From Candidatus Eisenbacteria bacterium (GTDB taxonomy: Bacteria > Eisenbacteria > RBG-16-71-46): 64,000 bases of DNA. The position numbers and the translations under genes were made by a program. How positions within the stretch are numbered: the first letter of the stretch is position 1; every line of letters starts with the position of its first letter. Under the pieces are notes generated by a model. It worked only from the letters and a program-made list of their open reading frames with translations. It searched no databases and was not told where the DNA came from. The stretch spans positions 208,495 to 272,494 of the forward strand of contig JADLBL010000023.1 of assembly GCA_020847735.1 (NCBI GenBank), read 5' to 3'. Of the stretch, positions 31,801 through 38,127 are shown piece by piece.

Positions 31801-31947
31801 GTGAGCCAGCCCCTGGACGCGAAGCGGCTCGAGGCCGGCAGCCACGTCGTGGACATCACCCGGCTGCCGCGGGGCGCGAGCGTTTACTTCTATCGGCTGC
31901 GGGCCGGGGACTACGAAAAGACCCGCCGCATGGTCCTCATCCCGTAG
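16861..31947 (+). CDS. Giant secreted surface protein: seven beta-helix units, Ig-like, seven CARDB, type IX-type C-terminal domain
   Basis: 5028 residues. ATG 16861 has GGAGGT six bases upstream and opens a signal peptide ending PAYA. Seven ~370-420-residue beta-helix units follow, each opening GTYTIGAGGDYATFAAAT-like and closing TPDIGADEF-like, at residues ~36, 404, 776, 1148, 1522, 1902 and 2278. Next are about five Ig-like modules (2700-3160; ATDNLTPG, DGPHSFRV), one Fn3-like, then seven CARDB modules (~3258-4155; LVVTNVTAPPTATSGQPIVV). Later parts: a pre-peptidase-like domain, a TIG-like domain, a domain opening RVDFENLPGVASAPAQVVRI, an Fn3-like module and the sorting domain (LLHQNFPNPFRAGTRVRFDL). 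Right-handed beta-helices usually bind or cut polysaccharide; no catalytic residues were identified, so adhesion is an equal possibility. TAATCT at 16733-16738 is a candidate -10. Confidence 0.9.
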   Translation: MLAHALVRTRPGSVRAVPAMLSALLLAAAGPAYAQLSGTYTIGAGGDYATFAAATTALQAQGVSGPVTFSVLPGFYNEQVVIPGISGSSVTNRVTFQSALDAPPTVILQWSPPTGSEPTVELNGASWVTLRRLTIVGTTDVGPTSAVRISGTAEGTVLSGCVLRSSTLTGGAAVTIESGTSLTDVEVSDCMLGPAGSGLLSTETQFLDCRILRNRFLSTMGLILDDWQGGAGALLIANNFFPNSQVAIYPGPSSGGLQFVFNSIFRDVTGDGLVISGSGPNGLAVVKNNIIRAEGAGYAYLVSDTAMIAESDYNDLSAGGVAVLANWAGTNCTTLSALQAAGGKEAHSISVPPSFAGATDLHTATAALDGAGSPIAGVAEDIDGELRDPVTPDIGADEFTAVTGLAGTYTVGAGGDYATIAAATADLSSKGVSGPTTFDVLSGTYAGQVNLAPVPGASPANRVTFRSQSGNAADVTLQFDPVSTAQGVIQIADADYLTISTLTLQVTQGSGYGSGLTLQGVTQGVRIESCVINGLASNGTGVRVSSGVHDSLVIRQNTIPMGGNGIALFAATYTGVRVERNLIGTMGQWAIELAGWTGPPTGAVRIANNVVQNGGILIQQNAGTSRGVEILHNSVSRATAAPVLSVSTSGGTSSNAISILNNVFSNIGDGVVLNVGDPTAIAASDHNSLHTTGAVLASWGGSNHGSLAELRATSGKDLASIEGFPGFIDAALHTRSSFLNAAAQPLAGVTEDFDGDPRDPATPDIGADEFATPYTPLAGTYTVGSGAQYNNLTSAAADLLLRGVSGPVTFDLFSQTFPEQLKFYSPIGVSATNRVTFRSQTGDAASVTVNFNPNSTAGGVVHLSGADYVTLSDLTLQAGGAGVGSGVAIAGGTVGVRVQRCVITGMQTSGYGVLFASNSKADSAEVSGNTIAASNRGVFANGPTLTGVRITGNSIRDASNAGITISSWTGPASGSVRIANNMLSNADIELALVSTSLGAECAHNTLYIRSLSDALTLIASNTLPGTMRIQNNIFACEGGGRPLVSNQAIPSGVCDYNALYTTGAVLTSIVANLSQTLAEHQAANAIDLNSVSFHPGLASATDLHTTLSALDGRGTPVASVATDFDGQPRDPSTPDIGADEFAPGSPLFTGTYTIGAGGDYATFAAATSDLLLRGVTGPVTFAVLPGTYTERVIVRAAGGMSPANRLTFESQNGSRSDVTVQYNTASTIQGVFELQGASWTSVRNLTLRVTQASGSGSGVRLTGFVESAAIQGCAMTGLQASGYGVNLSLGRADSLRVTDNLVDSGVRGINLETVTLRGVQVLRNSFMNGGASSVYVRGWDGPAGGALLIANNWMSSPLVLYTSGPGSVGVEAYHNSISITSATYDAFALSTLSGSPPVGAVKLKNNVVASFAGGRALSVTSPALLAECDYNDYFTAHTTLATASSVNYADLAAWRAFSGFDAHSLEVHPGFVDVVDDLHTASSFLDGLGAPVTGVTEDFDGQTRSASAPDIGADEFTAVAPIATGAYTVGAGGDYPTPTAMLDDLYQRGVAGPVTFQLLTGTYTGQWKLQTPAGASAANPVTFRSQTGNASDVILEYASLSTATGIVEFRGADHVSIADLTLRKTGGLTPSCGVYISGRSTTSTIEGCTLAALGLSGIGINIASGGAAESLLVSRNTVTGVGNGLYGNTGVTVTGVRVLRNWFDVASSTGLPIHFQNWIGPATGSLYIANNFFTGNGRVLLSQGPASAGVEFNFNSVNVSNINGALSLLVASGAPPAGSVRLRNNIFQNRNVTGPALTVANGAAVAVSDHNNFYKPSGGTLASWSLSTVSTLAALQSVSLQDAQSVSGDPLFTSLTDLHTSASLLAGAGTPVAGITDDFDGQPRDPATPDIGADENTPAGPPLAGTYTIGAGGSYLSFAAAVSDLETRGVFAPVTFNVLPGAYPEQVTLNSIPGASPASRVTFRSLTGNAADATLQFANNLSSSGVLQLSGVSHVSFRDLTIAMSGPPNAAGAAVYLTNSAVAVWITNCVLAGSSSSGRGLLAAGATLDSVLIEGNRFPLTGESMNLSGNLSGVRVMGNVLEGVSNPASGGLVVSGWTGPATGALLIANNFCIGNAWINVIQTAGSNGLEVYHNSVRTTGSLDAFTLTISGSAPANSVRVMDNVFACTGTGRPLVVALPSVIAVSDYNDLHTVGGPVLTRWGGSNYATLAAHRAGSGQDAHSVSGDPQFTSASDLHASAALLSGAGTPLAAVPTDIDGETRSLNAPDIGADEFALAAPLAGDYTVGTAGDYATPAAAAADLTLRGVSGPVNFLIQSGTYDGTVTLTTIAGAGPGARVRFASQSGAAGDVVLRASAANSDGSDAVLRLAGARYVDVEAVTLRSTVPGASGTLAWLASATDNDRFLGCTLDLALGGLYGIYGFSAVMDSLVVRNCTFSMPSGSSYGYGVSAAGFSTAHGAVIEGNDFTGGLTGIYWVPSLASNGMIVRDNTCTMGSSGTGFLLSFLNGGEVTGNRIASDGYGMNLQYMDGSTLVANNFVQASGYGFFLQSPASIRLYHNSVNHTGATGSAVHVSPSALGAVTLVDNVLAATGGGYALSVNGPPSHIALSNYNDLYVTGPTLARFNFTDYPTLADLRAGTGFEAQSASANPSFVSATDLHAQAAALDGAGTPLAEVTTDIDGEPRSLTAPDIGADEFAILDGVPPVVTFEAGPADNAVLFGDTASYAWSATDNLTPGDSITYRSALDAPFSGAYGYETSRSLAGLTDGPHSFRVEARDLAGGISAPIARTLRVHRTAPDVAFDSPAAGAFTGAAVGVTWHMIARSLVSNPDSIFFSSRLDSGAFSPPLRDSSAALSGLAEGPHSVEVRVTDEAGLANTRSRAFTVDLTAPTVSITSGPPEGGYSPAGVAFTFSSTDNLTPAVQMRYSYRLDGGAFTPPSTTAGANYADLGPGPHTLGVRAHDAADNVSAEVARQWTVDLSPPETQIAGGPADGDTLGSNSVTFDFTGTDNLTPLASLRFQARLDGAGFDAASAATSRNYSGVPDGPHSFQVRAVDLAGLPDGTPAARTFTVDAQGPAVLIASGPANNACVDTADVAYAWSATDAVTPPAQIEFSYQLDATPFTAYGPDTSASFTSLAEGLHTFTLQARDGSGHVTSVTRSIRVDVSAPVAAAPTTRVLDSSRIRIQCTASDNSGVTGFRVQVSTDPAFGSLAADVQIGASGTHDFIGVPGSSYYARSQASDCAGNLTAFTGPSNVAILASLPNLVVTNVTAPPTATSGQPIVVDYTVANNGAGPTSTPSWWESVWLSPTPTYDAQTAVLLGQRQNVTFLGVGESYTGSVTGTVPLGTSGTRYVLATADGGDAVPETDGTDNTSASGAVAVVLGAVADLVVTQVVAPPTALSGETVTVSWTVRNGGAGRTDASQWYDAVFLSTDATFDFDVLGGQSIRATDDWLARTQHTGVLEADSSYTASLQVTLPPYFGGTRYLIVASDMNASTDNQSVGERGLVFEDQQEINATAGAATEVTQQLPPDLRVDALTTNGQPVSGGGLQASFTVGNHGFNATGAGAWTDQLWLSADSLLDVADVLLGSYPQSGNLDLDASYSRNVVVNLPKGISGPRWLIAKLDVYGQLVEYLESNNVTPLAQPVNVALSPWPNLAPVAVSVSDTVLAGGSGTAQWQVSNAGTGSVAAAFTDNVELGTGAIWTSSARVSGSQRANHVLQPAESYSASATFNVPASYAGTYWVFARTDAQNEVFEHTDEGDNIVAIGTVYVKPYPAIDLGVTNVSGPAAASGGGPLPVSYSVANGGQGATLAGWWPEEVWLSSDTSFNPAQDHQVATPGHAGALAAGAGYARDVSGTVPQGLNGAYHVIVRSDPGGASGDGALANNTAVSAGTVLVTSPAPPQLTVSGVTVAANLDAGQPALVGWQVNNGGAGAVPNSEWYVGAYLSQDPWLDGSDVSLGSVAGPAALGGGSSAPQQLTATMPGWASGAYYVIVRADNRGEVWEAGAENDNAATAPTTLTLPPPSDLVVTDVLVPPAAVPGEPITVTYTLANQGANPAVGQLQNAVFMSSDSAFISSVDPLVGVEIVNINLPPGGSQRFTARASARPLQVDLDGNVTGTLPPLSPGSYHAIVRANIRDNIRESDGANNQTISAAQVLTDLPALSLGIPAAFDLADGQARFWKVSVPADFDLELTLSSDVADATNEMFTAFARTPDENEWDFSGPAGFTANPVVLVPQTQAGTYYLMVVARDLGQVASLEHLTLLAETLPFSITSHAPTAGGAGGRVTMRVRGAGLRDTTEFRLEQSGVVKARARLAKFTNSTDVLARFDLTGVAEGLYDLVAANGLTTVVIPGGFSVEPARPVEVAIETDNADVLRRSATAPFTVRLRNPSNQDAPVVRARVLFPATSALRSLEADPGLFPASALVPSLTPVAGDAAVLHRAGGGDSLLAVEVVGANLAPGESRALTLGVSGFDSSPYSIRVLADATTVIAFLDRQQAAHEAARRALLSDPAGLPADLVALAGDAFAFRDTSLINTYVRPGMLAASDVEDYLFIIDHLVLPSPDFALPAGPQTLLDELAAGGPCGGAGVVPECAPDVAVPGTALPACVSVFDAADLPVPVAVADGRVARVTGGTAAGFSVTASANARVVVPCDPNLMTGPAGFGTEKWVRGAAPMPYRVDFENLPGVASAPAQVVRITVPIDPNLDLTTFRVGSMGFGGTHQINVPGGRTSYSAQNGYADLGLAVRVTAGINLQTREASWVFTTIDPATGQQPTNPYIGFLPVNNQFGDGTGFVTYSIQPYANAVSGGTVQAQASIQFDVNTPMPTNMAMNRVDTRLPSSAALTGIEQLDASRVRVHWTGSDDSTGAGLANVTLYVRQDVGAFTPVAPPTSGTSLEVPVADGHTFGFYTLAADNVGNAEVTKSDPEAAVTVGSPQLGTDNGPPRVTLLHQNFPNPFRAGTRVRFDLARDETVTLDIFDVQGRLVSQPLDAKRLEAGSHVVDITRLPRGASVYFYRLRAGDYEKTRRMVLIP
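16966..24954 (+). repeat. Seven tandem units coding for beta-helix domains, about 1.1 kb each
   Basis: Unit starts are near 16966, 18070, 19188, 20300, 21424, 22564 and 23692, giving spacings of about 1.10-1.14 kb; the seventh runs about 1.26 kb. Every unit closes with codons for DIGADE(F/N). Units are clearly homologous at protein level but diverged at DNA level, so this is an old expansion, not a recent duplication or an assembly artefact. Confidence 0.85.
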
Positions 31948-31956
31948 TAGCTTCCA

Positions 31957-31990
31957 TGGGCCGGCGCCATCCACCGGTGGCGCCGGCTCG
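31957..31990 (+). terminator. GC-rich hairpin after the giant gene, no U-tract
   Basis: GCCGGCGCCA (31960-31969) pairs perfectly with TGGCGCCGGC (31978-31987) around an 8-base loop, extended by wobble pairs on both sides. It starts about 10 bases after the stop. No T-run follows. Confidence 0.55.
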
Positions 31991-32167
31991 GGTCGTGCGC
32001 AGCATGCGCTTCCGAGAGGGACCTGAACCTCGACCGGACGACGTTCCACGCGAGGAGCTCGGGGTTTGACGGCACACGCCGGATCCACGCGTTCGCGGCA
32101 CGCTCCAGCGACCGTTCGACCGCGAAGCTTCGGGCCGGGGCCATTCGCCAGGAGGCCGGGAGGGCAG

Positions 32168-35100
32168 TTGGCCCGCAGGAATCCGCAGCATTGCGAGCAG
32201 CCGCCCGGGATCGGGTCGCGGGCCAGGGACGTCGCGGCCGCCCTGCTGGCGCTTTGCCTGATGCCCGCGCCGGCCGCGGCGGAATGGCAGAACTTCAAGT
32301 CAGCCGCGGGCGGTCTGGCGAGCAACGCCGTCCGCTGCCTCCTCGAGGACCGGGACGGTTCGGTCTGGGTGGGCACCGACGCGGGAGCCTGTCGTTTCGA
32401 CGGCACGCGCTGGGCGACCCAGCTGGACTCGCTGCCCGATCGGAGGGTGTCCTCGCTGCTTCGCGACCGGCAGGGCCGATTGTGGTTCGGAACGGTCGCG
32501 GGGGTCGCGGTGCTCGATGGCGGCGCCTGGCGACGCTACGACGCTTCGAGTCCCGAGCTGCCGGATCCGACGATCAACGCCCTGTGCGAGGACCACCGCG
32601 GGGACGTCTGGCTCGGCACCGGGGGAGGACTCGTGCGCCATCAGCCCGGCACCGGCACATGGACGACTCTCACCCCGTCCACCAGCGGGCTGGTGGACCC
32701 GCGTGCCAACCACCTGCTCGAGGATCGGCAGCACCGCCTGTGGATCGGCACGCCGCTGGGGCTCAGCATGCTCGATTCGACGCGGACCCAGTGGACGACC
32801 TTTCGTTCGGACCCCGGCGCGCTCGGCCGGGACAGCGTCCTTTCGCTGGGTGAAGATCCCGGTGGCAACGTCTGGGTGGGCACGGACCAGGGCGTCTGGC
32901 GATACGGCGCCGCCGGCTGGGATCACTGGACGGGCGCCGATGGCCTGCCCGGCAACGTGATCCTGAGCATCGCCGCCGACCGATCCGGACGCATCTGGCT
33001 GGGAGGTCTCAACGGCGTGTCGCATGGCGACGGCGTCACTTTTCGCTACGACAACCGCACTTCCGATGGCCAGCTCGTCGGGCCGGTCGCCTCCCTGCTC
33101 GTGGACGGTTCGGGCAACGTCTGGATGGGCGGGCTCACCTACGAGTATCTCGGCGTCACGTCGCAGGGCGTGTTCCGCTTCGACGGCGTGGCGTGGCGCA
33201 ACTACTTCTTCACCGACCCCTCGGCCGGCTGCTTCGCCCAGCCATCGCCGAACATTCCCACGTCGTACCCGCTGCCCGGGAACTGCATGACCGCGGGACT
33301 GCAGGACCGCGCGGGCGAGTTGTGGTTCGGGACGCTCGACACGGGTCTCGCGCGGCTCGGACGCGCCGGGAACTGGTCCACGCTGCGTCGCGGCTTCGCG
33401 CGGCCTCTGCCGGACTCGATCTCGGCGATGGTCGAGGACCGGCAGGGCACGCTGTGGTTCGCCTCGCCGGGCTCCGGCCTCGTGGCGCTCGACTCGACAC
33501 GCACCGCGTGGACGCCGCACTCGCAGGCGAGCGGCCTTCCGTCGGACGACGTGCGGACGTTGTTCGTGGACGGCGCGGGCGAGCTGTGGGCGGGCACCGC
33601 GTCGGGTGCGGCCCGTCGCGCCGTCGGCGGATGGACCCGCTACGCCCTCGGCGGCCCGCCCGCCGAAGTGCAGCGCTTCGCCGAGGACGCGACGGGCCGG
33701 CTCTGGGTGCTCACGCTTCAGGGTCTGTGGTCCGTGGACCCCGCGCGCACGCAGGTGAAACAGTGGACGACGGCCGACGGTCTGCCCGACGACTATCCGA
33801 CCGCGCTGCTCGCCGCGAGGAACGGCGCGATGTGGTTCGGGACGACCGCGGGCGTCTCACGCTTCGATCAGGGCACATGGACGAGCTGGCCCGGCACCTC
33901 CGTCAGCGCGCTTCGTGAGGCCCCGAACGGCGACGTCTGGGCCGGCACCTCGCTCGACGCGCGCAGGTGGAACGGTTCGTCGTGGGAAGTCCATTCCTGG
34001 CCGCAGGCGGTGCCGGGTACGCCGGTGAAGGACATCGCATTCGAACCCAACGGCACGGTGTGGGCCGCGACTCCCGCCGGCGTCGGGCGCTACGACGGCC
34101 GCTCGTGGAAGAAACTCGACAGTCGCGGCAACGGGCTCACCGTGGACGAGATCGTCGGCGTGGTGACCGACACCCAGCAGCGCATGTGGGTGCTCGGGCT
34201 GTCGGGCCTCGCCGAGTACGAGCCGGACCTGGCGGCGCCGCAGACCGTGTTCGTCAACACGAACGAGAGGGTCTCGCCCTCGCGCAACGTTTCGCTCGTC
34301 TTCGGCGCGGCCTACGGCGAGCTGGCCGACCTCGAGTACATGAGCCAGTGGGACGGCCAGCCGTGGTCGGACTGGACCGCCGACAACACCTGGTACCGCC
34401 AGGGCGTCGCCGACGGCCCTCACACGTTCTCGGTGCGCTCGCGCGACTGGGCGGGCAACGTGGATCCCACACCCGCGACCTACGCCTTCGAGATTGACGC
34501 CACCCCGCCCGCCGCCGAGATCCTCGCGCCCGCCGCCGGCCTGCCGGTGAGGGGCACGTGCGCGATCGTCGGCAGCACGGCCGACGCGCGCTTTCTTCAC
34601 GCGGCGGTCGAGGCCCGCCCGCTGGGCGCCGCGACGTGGACCTACACGCTCGCCAGCGGCGACGTGCCGGTCACGGGAGACACGCTGGCGATATGGGACA
34701 CCTCGGCGCTGCCGGATGGCGACTGGGAGATTCGCGTCGCGGTGGACGACACGCTCGGCCTGACCGGCGTCGCGCGCATCCGGGTGATCGTGGACAACGT
34801 CGCGCCGTTCGCGAACGTCACCTCGCCGGTGCGGCTCGTGGCGGGCGAGGGCGGCGACGTCTTCACCACGAACGCCGAAGCGCATCTGTACTTCCCGCCG
34901 AACGCCTTCGACGCCGATCCGGTCGTGAACGTGGATTCGGTCACGGCAGGCGGCGCTCCCGACACGCTTCCGGGCGGCGCACTTCGCCGCGGGCCGGCAT
35001 GGTCCATCGGCTGGACGGGCGGTGCGCTGCGCAAGGACGGCGTGCTCGAACTGCGGCCGTGGGCCGGTGGCGGCGATCTCGCGGTCTGGCGCCGGCAGGG

Positions 35101-35521
35101 AGCGGGCGCGTGGGAGCGGCTCGGCGGCTCGCCGCAGGACGGCGGCGCGCTCGCGCTGACGCTCTCGGGCCCGGGCCAGTACGCGCTGTTCGCGCAGCCG
35201 CCCGCGGCGGCGCCGGGCGGCGGACTCACGGCGCTCACGCTCACGCCGCGCGCGTTCTCGCCGCGCGGCGGCTTCGCGACGAGCGAGGTGGCGATCGGCT
35301 TCTCGCTCGCGCGCCCGGGCGCCGCGACGGTCAAGCTCTACAACCGCGCCGGCCGGCTCGTGCGCGTGATCGCGAGCGGCATGGGCGCGGTGGCGGGCGG
35401 GAACCTGGTGCGCTGGAACGGCCGCGATGACGACGGGCGCCTGGTGGACGCCGGGCTCTACCTGGTGACGGTCGAAGCCCTCGGCGGGACGCTCACGAAG
35501 CCGCTGGCGGTGGTGCAGTGA
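32168..35521 (+). CDS. Secreted two-component-regulator-type propeller protein with FlgD-Ig-like C-terminus
   Basis: 1117 residues from TTG 32168, preceded by GGGAGGG; this start gives a normal signal peptide ending LMPAPAAA. TTG 32066, with a well-spaced GAGGAG, is the alternative but adds a 34-residue leader. Residues ~40-690 hold repeated propeller blades of the form NAVRCLLEDRDGSVWVGTD, as in sensors of hybrid two-component systems, but no kinase follows. A Y_Y_Y/Ig-like region (DGPHTFSVRSRDWAGNVDP) and more beta domains lead to a FlgD-Ig-like end (FSPRGGFATSEVAIGFSLAR, GRDDDGRLVDAGLYLVTV). It is probably a surface or exported propeller. The stop overlaps the PorV-like start (GTGA), so the pair is translationally coupled. 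Confidence 0.8.
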   Translation: MARRNPQHCEQPPGIGSRARDVAAALLALCLMPAPAAAEWQNFKSAAGGLASNAVRCLLEDRDGSVWVGTDAGACRFDGTRWATQLDSLPDRRVSSLLRDRQGRLWFGTVAGVAVLDGGAWRRYDASSPELPDPTINALCEDHRGDVWLGTGGGLVRHQPGTGTWTTLTPSTSGLVDPRANHLLEDRQHRLWIGTPLGLSMLDSTRTQWTTFRSDPGALGRDSVLSLGEDPGGNVWVGTDQGVWRYGAAGWDHWTGADGLPGNVILSIAADRSGRIWLGGLNGVSHGDGVTFRYDNRTSDGQLVGPVASLLVDGSGNVWMGGLTYEYLGVTSQGVFRFDGVAWRNYFFTDPSAGCFAQPSPNIPTSYPLPGNCMTAGLQDRAGELWFGTLDTGLARLGRAGNWSTLRRGFARPLPDSISAMVEDRQGTLWFASPGSGLVALDSTRTAWTPHSQASGLPSDDVRTLFVDGAGELWAGTASGAARRAVGGWTRYALGGPPAEVQRFAEDATGRLWVLTLQGLWSVDPARTQVKQWTTADGLPDDYPTALLAARNGAMWFGTTAGVSRFDQGTWTSWPGTSVSALREAPNGDVWAGTSLDARRWNGSSWEVHSWPQAVPGTPVKDIAFEPNGTVWAATPAGVGRYDGRSWKKLDSRGNGLTVDEIVGVVTDTQQRMWVLGLSGLAEYEPDLAAPQTVFVNTNERVSPSRNVSLVFGAAYGELADLEYMSQWDGQPWSDWTADNTWYRQGVADGPHTFSVRSRDWAGNVDPTPATYAFEIDATPPAAEILAPAAGLPVRGTCAIVGSTADARFLHAAVEARPLGAATWTYTLASGDVPVTGDTLAIWDTSALPDGDWEIRVAVDDTLGLTGVARIRVIVDNVAPFANVTSPVRLVAGEGGDVFTTNAEAHLYFPPNAFDADPVVNVDSVTAGGAPDTLPGGALRRGPAWSIGWTGGALRKDGVLELRPWAGGGDLAVWRRQGAGAWERLGGSPQDGGALALTLSGPGQYALFAQPPAAAPGGGLTALTLTPRAFSPRGGFATSEVAIGFSLARPGAATVKLYNRAGRLVRVIASGMGAVAGGNLVRWNGRDDDGRLVDAGLYLVTVEALGGTLTKPLAVVQ

Positions 35522-38127
35522 AGGGAAGCCCCGGGTCGGACGCGCCCCGGCTCTCCGCGGTGGGCACGACCGCGAGGGCGCCGCTTGCGCGCGCACGCCG
35601 CCGCGCGACGTGGAGCCTGATGGCCGCGCTGGGCCTGCTGGCGGCCCCGCCCGCCGGCGCCTCGCCCAGCTACCAGGTGCCGATCGGTGCGCGCGCGATC
35701 GGCATGGGCGGCGCCTTCACGTCCATCGCCGACGACGCGACGGCGCTCTTCTGGAACCCGGCGGGCCTCGCGCGGATCGGGCATCAGGAGATCGCCGCCT
35801 CGCACGCGAACCTGTTCCAGAGCGGCGTGCGCGACAACCTCGGTTCGTTCGTCGTGCCGCTTTCGCCCGATCAGGCGCTGGCGCTCGACTGGTACCACTC
35901 GGGCTACGACGACGGCGAGCTCGGCTTCGGCGAGAACCGCGTGACGCTCGGCTGGTCGCTCAAGGTCGCGCCCGGCGTGTGGGCGGGGCTCGGCGGCAAG
36001 CTGCTCACGCGCACGACCGACCTCGACGGCGCGTCGCTCGGTTCGGCACGCGGACTCGGCGCCGACGCGGGCGTCCTGGTCGTGCCCGCCGAGCGCTGGC
36101 GGGTCGGGCTGGTCGCGCAGGATCTGCTGAACACGCGCGTGCGCGAGAGCGAGGGCGGCGAGGAGACCGCCTACCCGCGCAACGTACGCGCCGGCGTGTC
36201 GTACGCGTGGGGCCGCTGGGGCACGGTAGCGCTCGACGTGGACGACCGCTGGCACCTGGGACTCGAGGCGACGCCGCACGAACTGCTCGCGGTGCGGCTC
36301 GGGCTCGAGGACGACCGCAAGGGGCCCGAGCCGCCGACGCCGGCGTTCGGGCTCGGCCTGCACGCGGGACTGCTGCGCGTGGACTGGGCGCGCACGCTGC
36401 CGCCGACGCTGGAAGCGACCGACCATTTCGCGGTGGCCTTCGAGTTCAACTTCAATCCGGCGCAGGTGCGGCTCGAGAAGGTGCAGGTGAACGACCTCTA
36501 CACGTCGCTCTACAAGAGCTACGCGCGCGAGCCGATCGGCAGCGTGCAGGTGCGCAACCTCCAGGACCGTCCGCTCACCACGCGCCTGAGCGTGTTCGTA
36601 CCGGAGCTGATGTCGGCGCCGAGCGAACAGGAGATCGTGCTGCGCCCGCGCGTTTCGCAGGAGGTGCCGCTCACCGCGGTGTTCGACGAGCGCGTGCTCG
36701 CGCAGCGGGGCGATCAGCCCGTGCAGGTGCAGGTCAGCGCCAGCTACCAGAGCCGCCGGCTGGTGCGGCGCGAGAAGGCCGCGGCGCGCACGGTCGCCTA
36801 CGCCCCCGGCGCCATCGACTGGAGCGCGGGCATGGCGCAGGCGGCGGCGTTCGTCACCCCGCGCGACCCGGCCGTGGACGAGCTGGCCCGGCAGGCGAGC
36901 CGCATCGCCGCGCTGCGCGAGGATCGCGCCTTCGGCAGCCGCAACGTCGCCTTCGCCGCGGCGATGACCGACGCGCTCGCCGAGATGGGCATGGCGTACG
37001 TGCCCGATCCGGCGAACCCGTTCGCGACGACGTCCGAGACCCCGCACGCGGTGGACACGATCCACTACCCGTTCCAGACGCTCGAACGTCTGAGCGGCGA
37101 CTGCGACGACACCACCGTGCTGCTCGCCTCGCTGCTCGGCAACGTCGGCGTGAACACGCGGTTCGTGGACGCGCCGGGGCACATCTTCCTGCTCGTGGAC
37201 ACGGGACTCCATCCCCGCAACCGCGCGGCGCTCGGCGTGGACAGCTCGATGACGGTCGTGGCCGACGAGCAGCTCTGGCTGCCGCTCGAGACGACGGCGG
37301 TGGGCAGGGGTTTCGCCGAAGCCTGGCGCATGGGCGCCGAGGAGGTCGCGAGCTGGTCGGCGCGCGGGCAGATCGGCTACGTGGACGTGACCGAATCGCA
37401 GGAACGCTACGAACCGGTGCTGCCGCCGGGTGAGCGACAGGTGCGGACGCTCGACGAGGCGCGATTCGGCGAGCGGCTGGCGGCCGAGGCCGCGACCCTC
37501 TCGAAGCTGCGCGACGAGTACTTCGCCGCCCACTTCGGCGGCGCCGCGCGCGATCTGGAGGCCTCGGCGGAGGCGCTCAACGAGCTGGCGCGCGTCTTCC
37601 TGGACGGCGGCGACCTCGAGGGCGCTCGCGGACAGCTCGAGCAGGCGTTGCGCAAGGCTCCGCAGTCGGTGATGGCGCACAACAACCTCGGCGTGGTGTT
37701 GGCCGCGCTCGACAGCCTGCCGCAGGCCGAGGAGCACTGGCGCACGGCGCTGGCGCTGGGCGGTTCGGACGCTGGCGTCCGGATCAACCTCGGACTTTCG
37801 CGCCTGGTCCGCGGGGACTCCTCGGCGGCCGCCGGGCTGCTGGCGCGGGGCCTGGCGGACGCGGGCGGCTACGACGCGGCCTGCCGCCTGACGGGACTGG
37901 CGCCCAGCGACTCGCTGGACCGGGCGAGCGGCCCGGGGAGCGGCGACGAGGCCCTGCGGGCGCGACTGCGGGCGGCGCTGCGGCGCGCCGGGGCCCGGGC
38001 GGCGGCGAGCCCCGGAACGCGGGCCGCAGCCGGCGCCCGCCCGGGACGGGAGCCGGCCGCGCCGCAGGACCAACCTGGAGCGGGGATCCCGGGTATTTAC
38101 CGTTACATGTTCTGGGTCGAGCGTTAG
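35518..38127 (+). CDS. PorV/PorQ-like outer-membrane barrel fused to transglutaminase-like and TPR domains
   Basis: 869 residues from GTG 35518, overlapping the previous stop. A long Arg-rich n-region precedes a signal peptide (LMAALGLLAAPPAGA). Residues ~50-320 match PorV/PorQ: GARAIGMGGAFTSIADDATA, LFWNPAGLARIG, then amphipathic strands. About 320-450 looks like a beta-sandwich. About 500-620 has a transglutaminase-type core, GDCDD with Cys529, PGHIFLL with His555, then LWLPLETT as candidate third residue. About 660-800 is TPR-like (NLGVVLAALDSLPQAEEHW). PorV is the type IX shuttle that brings cargo to the attachment complex; a fused cysteine-protease or transglutaminase fold could process or cross-link it. 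That role is inference. Confidence 0.8.
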   Translation: MKGSPGSDAPRLSAVGTTARAPLARARRRATWSLMAALGLLAAPPAGASPSYQVPIGARAIGMGGAFTSIADDATALFWNPAGLARIGHQEIAASHANLFQSGVRDNLGSFVVPLSPDQALALDWYHSGYDDGELGFGENRVTLGWSLKVAPGVWAGLGGKLLTRTTDLDGASLGSARGLGADAGVLVVPAERWRVGLVAQDLLNTRVRESEGGEETAYPRNVRAGVSYAWGRWGTVALDVDDRWHLGLEATPHELLAVRLGLEDDRKGPEPPTPAFGLGLHAGLLRVDWARTLPPTLEATDHFAVAFEFNFNPAQVRLEKVQVNDLYTSLYKSYAREPIGSVQVRNLQDRPLTTRLSVFVPELMSAPSEQEIVLRPRVSQEVPLTAVFDERVLAQRGDQPVQVQVSASYQSRRLVRREKAAARTVAYAPGAIDWSAGMAQAAAFVTPRDPAVDELARQASRIAALREDRAFGSRNVAFAAAMTDALAEMGMAYVPDPANPFATTSETPHAVDTIHYPFQTLERLSGDCDDTTVLLASLLGNVGVNTRFVDAPGHIFLLVDTGLHPRNRAALGVDSSMTVVADEQLWLPLETTAVGRGFAEAWRMGAEEVASWSARGQIGYVDVTESQERYEPVLPPGERQVRTLDEARFGERLAAEAATLSKLRDEYFAAHFGGAARDLEASAEALNELARVFLDGGDLEGARGQLEQALRKAPQSVMAHNNLGVVLAALDSLPQAEEHWRTALALGGSDAGVRINLGLSRLVRGDSSAAAGLLARGLADAGGYDAACRLTGLAPSDSLDRASGPGSGDEALRARLRAALRRAGARAAASPGTRAAAGARPGREPAAPQDQPGAGIPGIYRYMFWVER

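Noticed and set aside
29137-32406. 1089-codon minus-strand frame
   Set aside because: Shadow of the giant gene and propeller gene; low-complexity Arg/Val/Ala product.
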